Both the position numbers and the translations under genes were made by a program. The notes under the pieces were generated by a model that was not told the DNA's origin, made no database searches, and was given only the letters and a program-made list of their open reading frames with translations. 64,000 nucleotides of DNA from Phragmites australis. Taxonomy: Eukaryota > Streptophyta > Magnoliopsida > Poales > Poaceae. The DNA lies in the NCBI RefSeq assembly GCF_958298935.1, contig NC_084927.1, forward strand, positions 37,018,501 through 37,082,500, in the 5' to 3' direction. Below, one piece after another: positions 48,392 to 60,600 of the stretch (positions within the stretch are counted from its first letter, which is position 1; each line of letters opens with the position of its first letter).

Positions 48392-51300
48392 TCAACGGTC
48401 TTCACGACGAACTGTGTTTGGATCGGATACCATATCCATCATCATTTTCTCTGGAGAGTCTTCCCAGTTGCCAAAAGTTTTGAGATCAACCTGAACGACG
48501 AAATAGGAAAGATTATGAGCATTGCTGGATATTCTAACAGTGATGTAACGAATATTTCAAGTTTGCTCAGACTAACACCTTTCTTCGCTGCTCTGAGAAA
48601 ATATTCTCCCTCTTCTTGGACACATCCTGTAGCCGTCTTGTTGTTTCTCCACCAAGTCCCCATACTTCAACATCAAGCACTGAAGCCTCAACAGGTAAAT
48701 AACCCTACATTACCCAAAAAAGGAACAGAGATAATAGGATCATAACCTGCTTTTGGGAACATAATATAGTAACGTACTAAAATGAAACACTCACAACCTA
48801 TATAAGCACATAACATGGCGACTGAGTGGCTTATTTGTACCAGTTATTAATAGGATGTGATTTATGATTTCTGAATTCTTCTTTGATAGTGTAGGAGCAA
48901 TACTCAACTGGAAGTGTTCATTTACCCAATTCTATGGCCAGGCACTGCAGTGACGTTTCAAAAGCACATATGTTTTGCCACCTTTTGGGTAAATAACAAC
49001 CTATATTTTGAAGTCAAACATAAATTAAGATTCCCTATCTAACAAGATTCCACAGCAAAGCAGCAACAAACTAGCCCTAAGACTCAGAGTCTTCCGAGAC
49101 TACAAAAAAAGGTGGAATGGTATGTAGAGAAATCAGGTCGATATCTTTCATGAGGACCAGTCAATCTGAATTTAACCTGGTTGGGGATGAGAGAACCATG
49201 TTGGTAAGTTTTGTCAACAGCATGATGGCGAACTACTACTTTAGAGAAGTCCTCGTCTAGAAAGATCCTCTCATTTCCAATTGTTCCGCCAAATGCTAAG
49301 CCAACAGGCTTTGGATTTGCCTCATAAACCCTTATCTGAGGATGTACGTGGCAGTAAATGAAGTTCTTCTCCTTACCTGCTAGTTTAGAGGCACAGTAAG
49401 CTACTATCAGCTGTGACAAAAAGGCATGATCAGCTCAAGTCATACCAGATGGCCGAAGCATGCGGAATATTGGATGTGTGGCGCAAAGAAACCCAGAGCT
49501 ACCATAGAAAGTGCCTTGGCTCTCAAACCCCTCCTCAGTTAATACACCAAGCACCCATCTTCGATCAGAATCAACATTCTCGCCACCACCATTAGATAAT
49601 GCTGAAAGTAGAATCAGCATTGGTCCATTGTACCCCTCAACACAAGACCAAAACCGGCTCAGTCCTTTTCCATGAACCGATGACCTACAGAGTATTATAT
49701 CAAGGTTGATACTTACTAGATCATTATGAGAATTCATAATGAAATATTGAATACTTGAATTTATAATTGGATTTGGAAAAACAATGGACTGATATCAATT
49801 AAAAATTGCAATGTTTTACAAGAAAACTAGCTTACAAAGAGAATCACAAGAATAAATATCATCAGAGCACCAAGTTACCTATAAAGAAGGTCATCTGTGT
49901 CCATTCCAATTACAGATGCTGACAAGAACTTTTCACTCAATTTGTTTCTGAGGCTGAGAGATATTGCCCATGCCCTTCCACGTGTTAGTAGATACACATC
50001 AGACGTATCAAAGGTCCTGTTAACAGTTGAAACAGAGCTCTCCTGCTTGTGAGTAACAACTCCAGTCAGTTTGATGAGGGAAAAGGCTGAGTTGAAGCTT
50101 CATTCTTCATTCTTACCAGAATTTCGTGAAGAATTCATTCTTCTAGCAGAGAGAATGTCATGAAGATTTCACACTGCTAAAACCTAGTATAGGCAATATT
50201 TTTTGGCGCAACATTTTTTCTCTATGTTAAGAGTAAAAGGTAAACCTCAGCCTTCTCAACAGTGGACCCAGTTATTAATCAAACATCATTATACTGTAGA
50301 ATATGTGCCTGGACAACTTCCTACGGTCCTACCATAATTCTTTAGCTAATGCTGAACCATCAAATACAAAAAATAAATGTCCGACTTTCCTAGCCATCAC
50401 TTAGCATCTAACAGTACAGAATTTGCTAATGATTCGCAAACTGGATGACCAGTAGACAATTTTCCTCGCAAGATATAACATGTCATAAACAAACTATGGA
50501 TCTTTGCCTCAAGGTGATGCAAAGTATATCCAAACAAAAACATGTAGAAATAGAACAATGGAAATCCCCATTTCTACGCTTGAGTATGCTCTATGAACCA
50601 ACAAAATAATCGCAATGCCCCACTAATACCACTGTTGGTATTTTTTTTACATGCCACTGTTGACACTTGATACAAAACAAATGTGTCCAATGTTTGACAG
50701 TAGCTACTACTAATTCTGCAAGATAATTTGCTCACCTCCACCGGATCAGCAGCCAACGACCGGAGCCTCTCCTGCACATACCGCGACAAGAAGTACCCAA
50801 ACCCCACGGCCGTGGACAGCACCCACGACGTGAAGTCGTGTACCTTCACCCCCTTCCCACCGCTGGAAATCTCCCAGCCCCAAACACCTGCGTCATCCGC
50901 GACGGCGCCCGCGGATACGAGCGCCGACAGCACCATGTGCGTCACGTCCGGGAGGAGCACCACGGGCTCCGACTTTTCCCCTCCGTCACCCGCAACTCTC
51001 GGGGCCGAACCGCTCCACGCCATGACCCAGCACATCCAGAGAAAAACCGCGATCTCCTCTGGCGCCAGCTCTCCCACGACCTTCCCCTCCTCGTCACCGC
51101 CGATGCCGCCCTCGTCCGGCTGGAACTGCACGCCGCAGGGAGCCCCTGCGCCGGCGCAGGCCGCGGCGTACACGCGGAAAAGCAGCACGAGCGAGCGCGA
51201 GGCCGGCACACGCGCGCAGCAGCGGTTGAACCCCCTGAGGAAGCCCACCCACCCGACGTCCTCGTCCCCCGCACCCGTGGCGCCTCCGTCGCCGAAGCAG

Positions 51301-51542
51301 ATGGAGGCGATGGCGGGGCCGAGGCGAGTTAGGATGTCGCGGAAGTGGGGTGGCAGGTGGGCGGATTGGAAGGCGGCGGGCGGCGGGGCGAGGGCATCCG
51401 GCAGCACGTTGGCGGCGGCTGCGGAGCGGGAGAAGGCGGCGCGGAGCAGCGGGAGAGAGAGGGCGGCGGAGGCGAGGGACTCCTGCCCCCGCTGCTCGTG
51501 CGCCTCCAGGGAGGAGTTGCCGGTGGAGGAGGACGCGCCCAT
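48392..51542 (-). CDS. TLDc-domain protein with predicted N-myristoylation
   Basis: Six exons join in phase: 50736-51542, 49879-50042, 49446-49684, 49177-49376, 48579-48704 and 48392-48490 (544 residues). The start chosen gives MGASSSTGNSS, a classic N-myristoylation context and the usual start of this plant family; an in-frame ATG 98 codons upstream (51836) would destroy that and adds only Pro/Arg-rich sequence. An Ala/Gly-rich, probably helical N-terminal half leads into the TLDc domain at about 290-475, with DVYLLTRGRAWAISLSLR, SVHGKGLSRFWSCVEGY, TFYGSSGFLCATHPIFRML, KPVGLAFGGTIGNERIFLDE and ASVLDVEVWGLGG. The tail ends EDSPEKMMMDMVS...REDR. TLDc proteins are linked in animals to oxidative stress and V-ATPase regulation; the plant role is not established. 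No lesion seen. Confidence 0.9.
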
Positions 51543-51995
51543 GGCCGGTGCCCGGTGAGGGGTTGCTGCCGCGGCGAATCGGCGATGCTGGACAGCTGGA
51601 GTGGGGAGGAGAAGGGCGTGGTGGGAGACCGCGCGACTCCTGGGGATTCGAGGGGGCGGAGAAGGGGAGAAGGGCGGGACGTTGCGGCGTCCAAGTGTTG
51701 CCGTGTGATCGGGCCCTGAACCGACGGGGAGACGCCGTGTTGGGTTCGGCGTCGCCTCTCGTCGCGGGGCCGCGTCGGCATCAAGATGCAGCGTGAAGGG
51801 ACTGAATAAAAAAATCAATGGAGGAGATCTTACCATGCCGCTTCGGAAGGATCAGACGGTTAAATTTACTTTTTTTAAAAAGCTATTATGACATCTAAGC
51901 ATTGCAATCCCAAAAAAAATTACATCCTTCACTAATTCTGATAAAATAAACAAGGGAGGTTAATTAGTTACTCGGGGAAAAGACCATTTTTATTA
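51543..51995. other. 5' leader and promoter region of the TLDc gene
   Basis: The 300 bases upstream of the start are GC-rich with open frames on both strands and no domain. No TATA box was assigned. Confidence 0.4.
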
Positions 51996-52249
51996 CTCCC
52001 TCTGATTACAAATGTAGGTTATTTTAGACTTGTACATAAGGATTAAGAAAGTAGATCAAATGACTTTGTTGTCTTTTATTTATTCTGCATTGGAAAAGAT
52101 AACTCATTCATTTGTGAAAATGATAGTATTTATTAAACAAAGGTAAGACGGGAACAAAAGAGAAAAAAATACATAGACGTTCAAGAATGACTTATATTTA
52201 GAGAATAGTTGAGAAGGCTAAAACGACATATATTTGTAACCATAGGAAG
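51996..52249. mobile_element. Stowaway-like MITE, 254 bp
   Basis: TIRs CTCCCTCTGATTACAAATG and (opposite strand) CTTCCTATGGTTACAAATA are flanked by TA on both sides, the Tc1/mariner-type target duplication. Sequence start and length match the abundant Stowaway MITEs of grasses. Confidence 0.8.
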
Positions 52250-54461
52250 TATTAATTACCGAGCTCCATTTGTAAACAACCGCACTAAATTATGGGTTTA
52301 AAGCCCAAACAGGTAATGCAAATCGGCATGGAGAATTGCAAAAGTATCTCTCTCTCGTTACTTTTCCCCTTAGCATAGGAACCTAGTTGTACTCTCTCCC
52401 AAAATTCTGTTCCAAACCTCAAATTCTTCTTCGATTCGGTTAGGATCTTGTCTGATTCTGACACGTCAGGAATCTCTTTGATGAAATGCGGTGAAGGGAG
52501 GACGAAGATGATGGTTGCGTCTCAGTTGGCGTAGAGGATCTGGCAGGTACCATGAGAGGAGTTCAAGGAAGTGTTATCGGGACTCGCAAGCCTAGATTTT
52601 TTGCCATGTCGACACGCATCGGACTAGTCTCCGGCAAATCCAAGATGTAGGAGAAAACGAGTGGCGTGGGAGGTGACCGCTAGTGGAGATGGAGGAGTGA
52701 GTCTAGGGAAGTGGCCGACGGCGGAGAAGGGGGCGACGAATCCAAGATGGAGGAGAGAACGAAGGGCAAGTAGCGGCGGAGAATGGCATGGCGAAGGGGA
52801 AAAAGTGGCTGCAGGACCGAGGAGTGGAATTAGGGGCTCGGGTTTAGGAGGTGATAGTATGTGGTGGACAATATCCCGTCTCTTCTTTTACTCCCTTTTT
52901 CTTTTCTTTTTAATTTTCTTTTTAGGCAATGTATCTGTTTGTGAATTAGTCACATATAGACTAATGAGGAATGTGACACAATAACAAATGGTTTTTTAGA
53001 AACTTTATAATTTAATAAATATTTTTGATGTTTATAAATTTAATATATTAGATGAATTTCTGAATCTAATTTTCTAGTGTTTGTATAATTGGACACCCAC
53101 ACGTGTCCCCGTAACACTAATTCAAGGTGTCGCTTTGATTGGGCTCGCGCTTGTCGTGGGTGTCAGGTCCTTAGCATTTTTTTAACGGTCAGGTGCTTAG
53201 CTTGCTTGTGTTGTGGCAGGCAGACGTTGGTCCGTCATGGGGCATCCGCCGAGGTTCTCATTCTGACCATCGGTGCATTTAGTTGGAGAGATGAGGTGGA
53301 TGCGATATTAGCTGTTCATGTTGGTAGGATAAAACCATCTAAATTGTCTGTTTGATTAGAGACATGGGGTGAACGTAATGAAAATAATTAACTTAATTAT
53401 CTCTCTTAATTTTAAATAATAATAGTTAATCATACACTTAATTAACACGCACTAACACTTATCAATCCTATCTTGTCGTAGTAATTACTAATTGTGCTAA
53501 GCGTCACTATTTATTTTACTAATTAGTAATAATTACCATATTTTGTTATACTAATCAACACAATAATACTTATCAATCCTAATATCGAAGTAATAAATAA
53601 TAATTAGTAATTCAACATACTAATCATTACTGATAATTTAACTAATGATCAAAATTAGATAAGAATTCGTCCAGCCAAAAATAACCAGCTCATTCTATCA
53701 GACATATATGAGGAATATTACTCGAAGTTGATTAGACACGTCCAATTTACCCTCGAACCAAACACACATATCACGAGCTTAAAAAGGTAGATACCCTAAC
53801 CACCCTCATCCCTCCAACAAACGTTCGGCCGCAGCCGCACAGTCCCGCAGGTCGTGCTGCTCCCGAGCCGGTGGCCGGCGCCGGCTGCTGCTGATCCAAA
53901 GGGGCCATGTATCGTCAGGGCGCTTGTGATCGTCTACCGACCGTGTCGGTCAATGCTCGAGTGTGATCTTTGAGATGGCACCAAGTGACTTTGATGCATC
54001 TGGGATCGTTGCTGCCGTTTTGATACGGATCGCACGAACCTACACCATACGGCCGCCCATTGTTCACACGGCACTAACTAATTGATACCTGCACTACATG
54101 TTCTACAGCAGCAAATCCAAGTCATGATTGAGGAAACAACGGACTTGTCATTCAATTTACGCGTTTCGATTAGACATGCAATGAAAAAAAAATGTAAAAC
54201 TCTGGAGTGAAGAATGGCATTGGCACAATCAACATAAAATCCTGTCATACTCAAACACTATGATTCCATCTTGCCGTGAGCACCATTCCGAACTAGATGT
54301 CTGCCACATAAAGTTACAAAAGGAACTAAAACATCTCAATTCTCAAGCTCATGAGAGAGTACATGCACAAGTTCATCAACGAAGCAAGAAACCATGGAGC
54401 TTCTTTAGGGCATATTCCAGTTTCCAGCGTATATGGATTCAGATAGGAGATGGCAGCGCAA
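52250..54461. other. gene-free intergenic region
   Basis: A 107-codon plus frame at 52661-52984 has no recognisable domain. 53.38-53.66 kb is very AT-rich, with CTTATCAATCCTA occurring twice. The right end should hold the 3' UTR of the Pin1-type gene. Confidence 0.5.
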
Positions 54462-56686
54462 TTAGCGAGTCCTCTTGATGATATGCACCCCGCTCTCTGT
54501 ATCAACCACATCACTTATCTCCCCAACCTTCAGAGCAAAAGCAGCTTTCTCAAAAGCCTTTTGCATCTTACCCCTCCCAAATGAGCCTGCAACATAATCA
54601 TGGAATTAAGTCACCGTTGATCATGGATTTTAAAATATTTAGACAAAAATGTATGAAACTAAACAACATCGGTTGATGGTAATTTTTTGTGAGATTCATA
54701 ATATGCAAGGTTAGCTTCCACATTACATGCCATTGTGATCCCATTGACAACTTTGTCTCATGCCAGCAAATCTCTTACACTACAAATGTTTAGCAAGAAA
54801 TAAAAATGGCAACCCGTTGACTAAATTGTCACACAAGAGCAAGCTATCATGCTAGGTACTTCAGTGCTTTCCTAAAATGTGAACAGCACAGCTTTAATGC
54901 ACGGTTGATATGCATTTACCCACCATTTGGCTAATCAAAGTAATCATGCCTATCAGCGGAAGCACTATTCATAATAACAGATTTCGGATATTCCCGCACT
55001 TATTTAAACATTACCATTCAATTATTAAATTCCTGCTCTCTCGACCAAGTCACCAGTCTTACCACCAGATTGCTACTAGCCTACTCACTTGGAATAACAA
55101 AGGTTAATAAACAGAAGAAATGCGGCAATGGCAAAAACACCAAAGCTGCTAGTCAACTAACATATGTTGTCATCTCCTTCTCTTTACTCCTCTGCAGCAC
55201 TCAGAAACCCCCACCCACTGCGGCACTGCCTCTATCCACCTGATACCCCTAACACTTCGCACCTACAGTTATCCAAAGCAGCATACACATGTCAAATCAT
55301 GTGTGCTGATGCACATTCAACATGTGTTGGATTATCTTTGTGTCCAGATAGATCATTCCATTTTCTGGCACGGCAGCGACACACCTGAAGGCCTATAACA
55401 GGACAACTTACATGTGATGCCATGCGTTGTTCTTCTGTTCTCGTTAGATAAAAATTATCTGCAGGTGTCCATATCGGGGTGTCGCATAGTATACCAGGAA
55501 GGCAGGAACAAAACTCGAAGTTGACTATCATGCAGATATCAAATCTCTTGTGATTTATTCTTCAATCCTCATAGATGGAGCAAACGAGGCAGCTAAGTAC
55601 TGTAACTCATTCCATGTTGGCTACCATGATTCAAGACCATGGCCTGTTCTAGAGAATACAATGTTTAAAACTATTTTCCCTTGAAAAATAACAATACAGA
55701 AAGTTGAAGACACGAGAAGCTTTTCAGAGTTCTTCGTAATAAAGTTGGACACGACCACCAAAGAAAAACCCATATAGCATACCAAACTTAAGCCTCATAT
55801 AGTCATATCCAATGGACTAATGGTGTGTTTGGTTCGAGGAGTGGGGTGGTGATGGATCATCTCACTCCTCATTATTTTGTTTGGTTTGAGGAATGGGATG
55901 GGTTGATCCATCACCACCTCATCCCTCATAAGCACATATCTAGTGTAAACATGAGGAATGGAGTCATCCCACCAAAATACATGGGATGATCTCTCAAACC
56001 ATACACACGATAAGCAACCAATCCAGCTCATGAGCCAGTTAAAGGGAAGCAGCATATATTTTGCCTTACTTTGCATAAGTGAAGGTACTACATTAACAAT
56101 AACCGTCTCCTGTAAGGAAATAGAATGTTTCTCGTCTGAATTATAGTGCAACTACCACATGTAACTCCCCATTATTGCACATAATTAAACATGACACGAT
56201 AGTATATTCCAATGACATCAACTATCCTAATATACATAGCCAACACCTACTGCGTCTAGATCAGAGTGAGAGTTTATCCACCAGAGACATTTCATATTGT
56301 CTACTACAGAAGTTGGGGTTTGTAATTCTAATCAGGATTCAAAACAGCAAGTTCTTCTATCCACACACCGAATCAACCGCTCACTAAAAATCAAACCCTA
56401 TACAGAGTGCTTATACACCAACGAGTTGGCCAGGAGGAGGTAGCAGTACGAAGAACTGACCGAGGTCACCGCCTCGCTTGGCAGAATTGCAGTCGGAGTT
56501 CTCGGCGGCTACGTCCTCGAACTTGCGCTCCCCGGAGACGATCTGCTCGCGGAGCGCGCGCGCGAGGTCTGCGGCGTCGTCGCGGGTCGTGGCGGAGATG
56601 GCGACGCCGTCCGGGTCGCGCCACGAGGCCTTGCGGCGGGAGCCCTCGTGCTTGATCAGGATGTGGGAGGCGCGCACCTTCTCCAC
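54462..56686 (-). CDS. Pin1-type peptidyl-prolyl cis-trans isomerase (parvulin); start codon unclear
   Basis: Two exons, 56461 upward and 54462-54586, with donor GTCAGT and acceptor TTGCAG, encode a complete parvulin domain: [33 protein letters not shown] (active-site Cys and phosphate-binding basic loop), [17 protein letters not shown] and [15 protein letters not shown]. Pin1-type enzymes isomerise phospho-Ser/Thr-Pro bonds in the nucleus; plant Pin1 lacks the WW domain, as here. In frame upstream is a Pro-rich, Lys/Arg-rich extension (RKRPSGG, EKRRRPEPP; nuclear-localisation-like) reaching to about 56870, but I find no in-frame ATG in it. The left boundary given is the in-frame GTG before EKVRASH. 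A TATTTATA box sits at about 56939-56946. Either initiation is non-ATG, a 5' exon is unrecognised, or the start has been lost. Confidence 0.75.
55820..55990. mobile_element. MITE-like hairpin in the Pin1-type gene intron
   Basis: GTGGTGATGGATCA (about 55846) and TGATCCATCACCAC (about 55904) form an inverted repeat inside TGTTTGGTT-bordered sequence typical of small grass elements. Boundaries are approximate. Confidence 0.45.
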
Positions 56687-57662
56687 GGCCGAGGACGGGC
56701 GGCGGTCGCGGGAGCCCGAGGAGGACGGGGGCTCCGGGCGCCGGCGCTTCTCGGCGGGCGCCGGCGCGGGGGCATCGCCGCCGCTGGGCCGCTTGCGGAC
56801 GGCGTCGCCGACGCCGTCGGCGGCGGGGGTTTCCGACCCTATCTTGGCGTCCTTGGTCGCTGAAGCAGCGAAGCTTCGGACGGTTTTGGGTTTTGGGTTG
56901 CGGTTTAGGCCTCGAGCTGGACTGCTTTGCCTTGCTATGATATAAATAGCCCAGGTTCAGATCGCCCTGGGCTTAATGCCTTCACTTGATTGGCCAATTC
57001 TGTTTTTTTTTATAAAAAAATAAAACTCTAAGTTTGGCGAATTTTCGTAATGAGATGACAAATATAACACAGTGTAAGCACCTTAGTCATCGTACGTTGG
57101 CAAGAAATTAGTTTTCATTTGCTAAGCACCTCTATTTGTAGATGACTCTTAGTTACCCTTAACCAATTGTCTTATCGTGTGTCCGTCTGACTTTACTCCA
57201 AATGAAAATCGTCACTGCTATCATGACTGAAAGAGGTTGCACATGATGTTGTATGGTCCCACATTTTCCATCTTCCATGTGCCAGGCGAAATGGGATACT
57301 CTGATTTCACATGACAGTCACTTTAATTCGTCATGAGCCGTTGAATCTCAGGTTGATGAATAAGATTCAATGTTATAGTACCCAACTGCACATCACTGTA
57401 GCATCTGTCATAGAATGCTGAAGTCCAAGGATTTGGATCCGCGGAGGAACCCCTGCCCAACTCTAGTTGAGTAGTGCTGGATCCAATCTTCCCCATATTT
57501 TTTCAAAAGAAGCTGTCGATCTTCTTATGCCAGAAAACAGCTAAAGATTTGGGAGAACTCAATGCCCATTTCTTTTATTTACAGAACAACTATGGCTCCT
57601 CGGACACTCATTTCTTGCATTGCAGTTTTACATTGTGCAAACTGCAGAAGCAGCAGTCCTTA
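56687..57662. other. Pin1-type gene leader/promoter and ARF 3' flank
   Basis: 56.69-56.87 kb is the GC-rich N-terminal extension in frame with the parvulin domain. Just beyond are a TATA-like box and a TGGGCT site (56968-56973, GCCCTGGGCTTAATG), a site-II-type element. 57.0-57.66 kb has no gene and should contain the ARF 3' UTR. Confidence 0.5.
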
Positions 57663-60600
57663 CTAAGCTATTTGGATGCAATCATTCAAGACATGCACGC
57701 CATTCTCACTCATCTGTTGTACTTCTGAAGGTGACAGAATCCGGATGCATCTGACACAGTTGATGAATTCCCTGTGAAGAGGTCGGAAGCACCTTAGAAC
57801 GAGCAGAATTACTATGGTCATGAACGACACAAGTCAGACTGGAAGTAAGGTGCTATATGGTTTGTGCTGGATAGAATTCAGGAATGAATGCAAAAGATTA
57901 CTTTTTAAAAGAAAAAGAAATCGATGCAAAGAAGCTTATGCTTACTCCCACGGGTCATCTCCAACGAGAAGAACGTCATTTTCGTAGTCCACATAAACAA
58001 GCTTCCAGTCTGAACTGCCAGGATGTTCCAGTTTCCCCTGGAGTCCAAACATGCACGCAATGGCTGACCTCAACTCATGGTAATCTCTAAACCGTGTAAC
58101 ATCTATAGATCTTCCAACTGAACCAAGCTTTTGAACCTGTTAGCATGGAAAACAAGATAGCATAAGCAATATGTCACATTCAGTATCAACAACATTTGAC
58201 AAACGTTTCCTTTTTGACACTCGTGCAACGTACCTTTGTATATGTCCGCACCGGTGGCTTCATCTGCTTCACACTTCGATCATTGCTGTACACGACCGCA
58301 TCCATACTGCAAGAAGGTGTTCCCATGGAACTGTTATGAATCTCTTGCATAGGCAATACTTGGGATTCCTTTAAATTTGGCAACTTTGAGAACATCCTTG
58401 CATCAAAGCTCTCCGTAGCCAGTGGTTGAGAGCATGAACTGCTGTTCATGCTTATGTGGATAGCTTCCATGTGCAGGCCACTTAAAGTTGCACTCTGATT
58501 TCCACTCTCCTCTGAGAAACACATTTGTACATATGAGTTGCATGTGCTCGGCAGGTTGCTACCATCGTGCTGGACATCCAAATGTTGCATCTCCGGTGAC
58601 AGAAATGCTAGGGAATTTAGATCTGGGCTGCTAATAAACTCTTGAATGGAATTAGGAAAGCAATCTGAAAGGCAAGAATTTGGAAATGCCTCCATAGTAT
58701 CAGAATTTATTGTGGAAGGTATATCTGCAGATGGATTAAAAATGTTATCTGATGCACTAACTGATTGAATGACATTGGAGTCTTGGTAATAGGAAGGCTG
58801 AATCACCCAATCCAGACCCTCTAGGAACTGTGAAAAACACCCTTGGTTTGGAAATGAGCTGACTAACTTCCCCACATCGGGTGATTTTGATGATTCTAAC
58901 TTTGGTGGTGACAGTAGTTCATGCTGTTCAAACTGCTGAACTTGCTGCTCACCAGCAAAATCACCTCGAGTAAGGGCACCGGATGAGTCTTCATTATTTC
59001 CACAGTTATCTTGTTCGGCTTCACAATCAACTAATCTTGCTTCCGAACCATGCCGCTGGTCGTCACAAATCAGAGAAGGGACTGAAGAAAGCTCAGATTT
59101 ATCTGAAATGGTTTTGTGAGACAAACCCTTCTTGATCCTTCGAGTTTTGCTTCTGGGCTCACCCTTACTGTTTTGATCCGAAATACTTTGACTTGGGTGT
59201 GAAAATGTGTTTCTTGGCCCTCTTGCTTTAACATTCAACTCGTGCGCAGAAATCGAGTCAATGCCTGGCTGAACCTCACAGCTTATTTGATCACCTTTCT
59301 GAATCTTAGGAGTATTCAACTGCTGCTGGGCTTCACTTGAAGGCATGCTTTCTTGCTTTATTGACCCAGTGGAAGCACCAAATGTTGATGCAGGGATATA
59401 ACTTCGCCTAACATCTTGAATAATACTAGAAAATGAGGATTGGTGACAACTGAGCGGAATCCCAAAGTTCTGGCCAGATTGATTGAGAAGCGTCAAAGCC
59501 AATTCTGAGCCGATTGCTGGCATGTGTTGCAAGTTACCAAAAGGATTCCCTTGCGCCCTTGGAATTGATGACAAATTTGCAGACCCAATTTGTAGCCCAG
59601 GAACTGTAAATGGAAAAGGAAAAAAAGATTGTTTCAGCTTACCACATGGTCCTAAAGAAACCTAGGGAATGGTAGAGAAGTACCTTCGTAACAGGGAAGA
59701 CATTGCCGCTTCGAATTCAATGGAGAAGAGAATACTAGAGAGTTCTCTGGAGTCTCGATATCCCATATGCTAACTCTTTCAGGTCTTTCTCCATACCCAT
59801 GTTCGTCCCATTCAATCTGCAAGTTGCGCCATTTTGAGTTCGGCCATCGTATCGGGTCGTGGTCGCTAATTCCCACAATTGTACCTGTGCATCTGCAATA
59901 TAGAAAAAAGATTTAGAATAGTTATGGTGCAGAAGGCATTTACTGACCATATAATAAGCATCAATATAGAATTTTTTTTGCTTAGAATAGTTATGGTGCA
60001 GAAGGCATTTACGATCCAGTAATATTATTTTGACACTAGACATCAATTTTAGTTGGCACTTATTTTAGTTTAACTATCACAAAACTATTTTTTTTTCCTC
60101 CTATTTCACAAAACTACATTTATTTTGCATTACTTTATCACAAAACTATACTTCTTTTAGTTTAACTATCATAAAAATACATTTTTTCCCTCTATTTCAT
60201 AAAACCATACTTACTTTACATCACTTTATCACAAAACTACATTTCTGTTACTGTAAAAAGATCTGACAAGATAGATCCACACGTCATGCTTATAGATTTC
60301 AGTCATCACTGTTTTCTGATATAGTCGACTATACCATATCACAATTGCTTACCAAGTTAGCAGATCTTACGTAGCCTTTGTACTTTTTCTCTTGGAAGCT
60401 ACCGATCTGACACGAGTTGAATTCCTAGACTTTAAAAATTAGTGATGGTGGGGGTTAGTGTGACACCATTTAGCCGCCCAAATAGCACTAGCGGGGGTTG
60501 GCATGGTACCATTTGGGTGGCTAAATGGTGTCACGCTAACCCACATCAGCGTCAATTTTTCGCGGTCAGAAATTTAACTCGTGCCAAATCGGTAGCTTCT

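Noticed and set aside
50728..51558. Long plus-strand frame of 276 codons opposite the TLDc first exon
   Set aside because: It is the antisense shadow of a GC-rich real exon; composition is Pro/Ser/Ala-rich with no domain.
51540..51836. Upstream in-frame ATG extending the TLDc protein by 98 residues
   Set aside because: The extension is Pro/Arg-rich low complexity and would remove the MGASSS myristoylation start typical of the family.
52661..52984. 107-codon plus frame as a gene
   Set aside because: Gly/Trp/Arg-rich then hydrophobic T-rich tail, no splice context, no known family.
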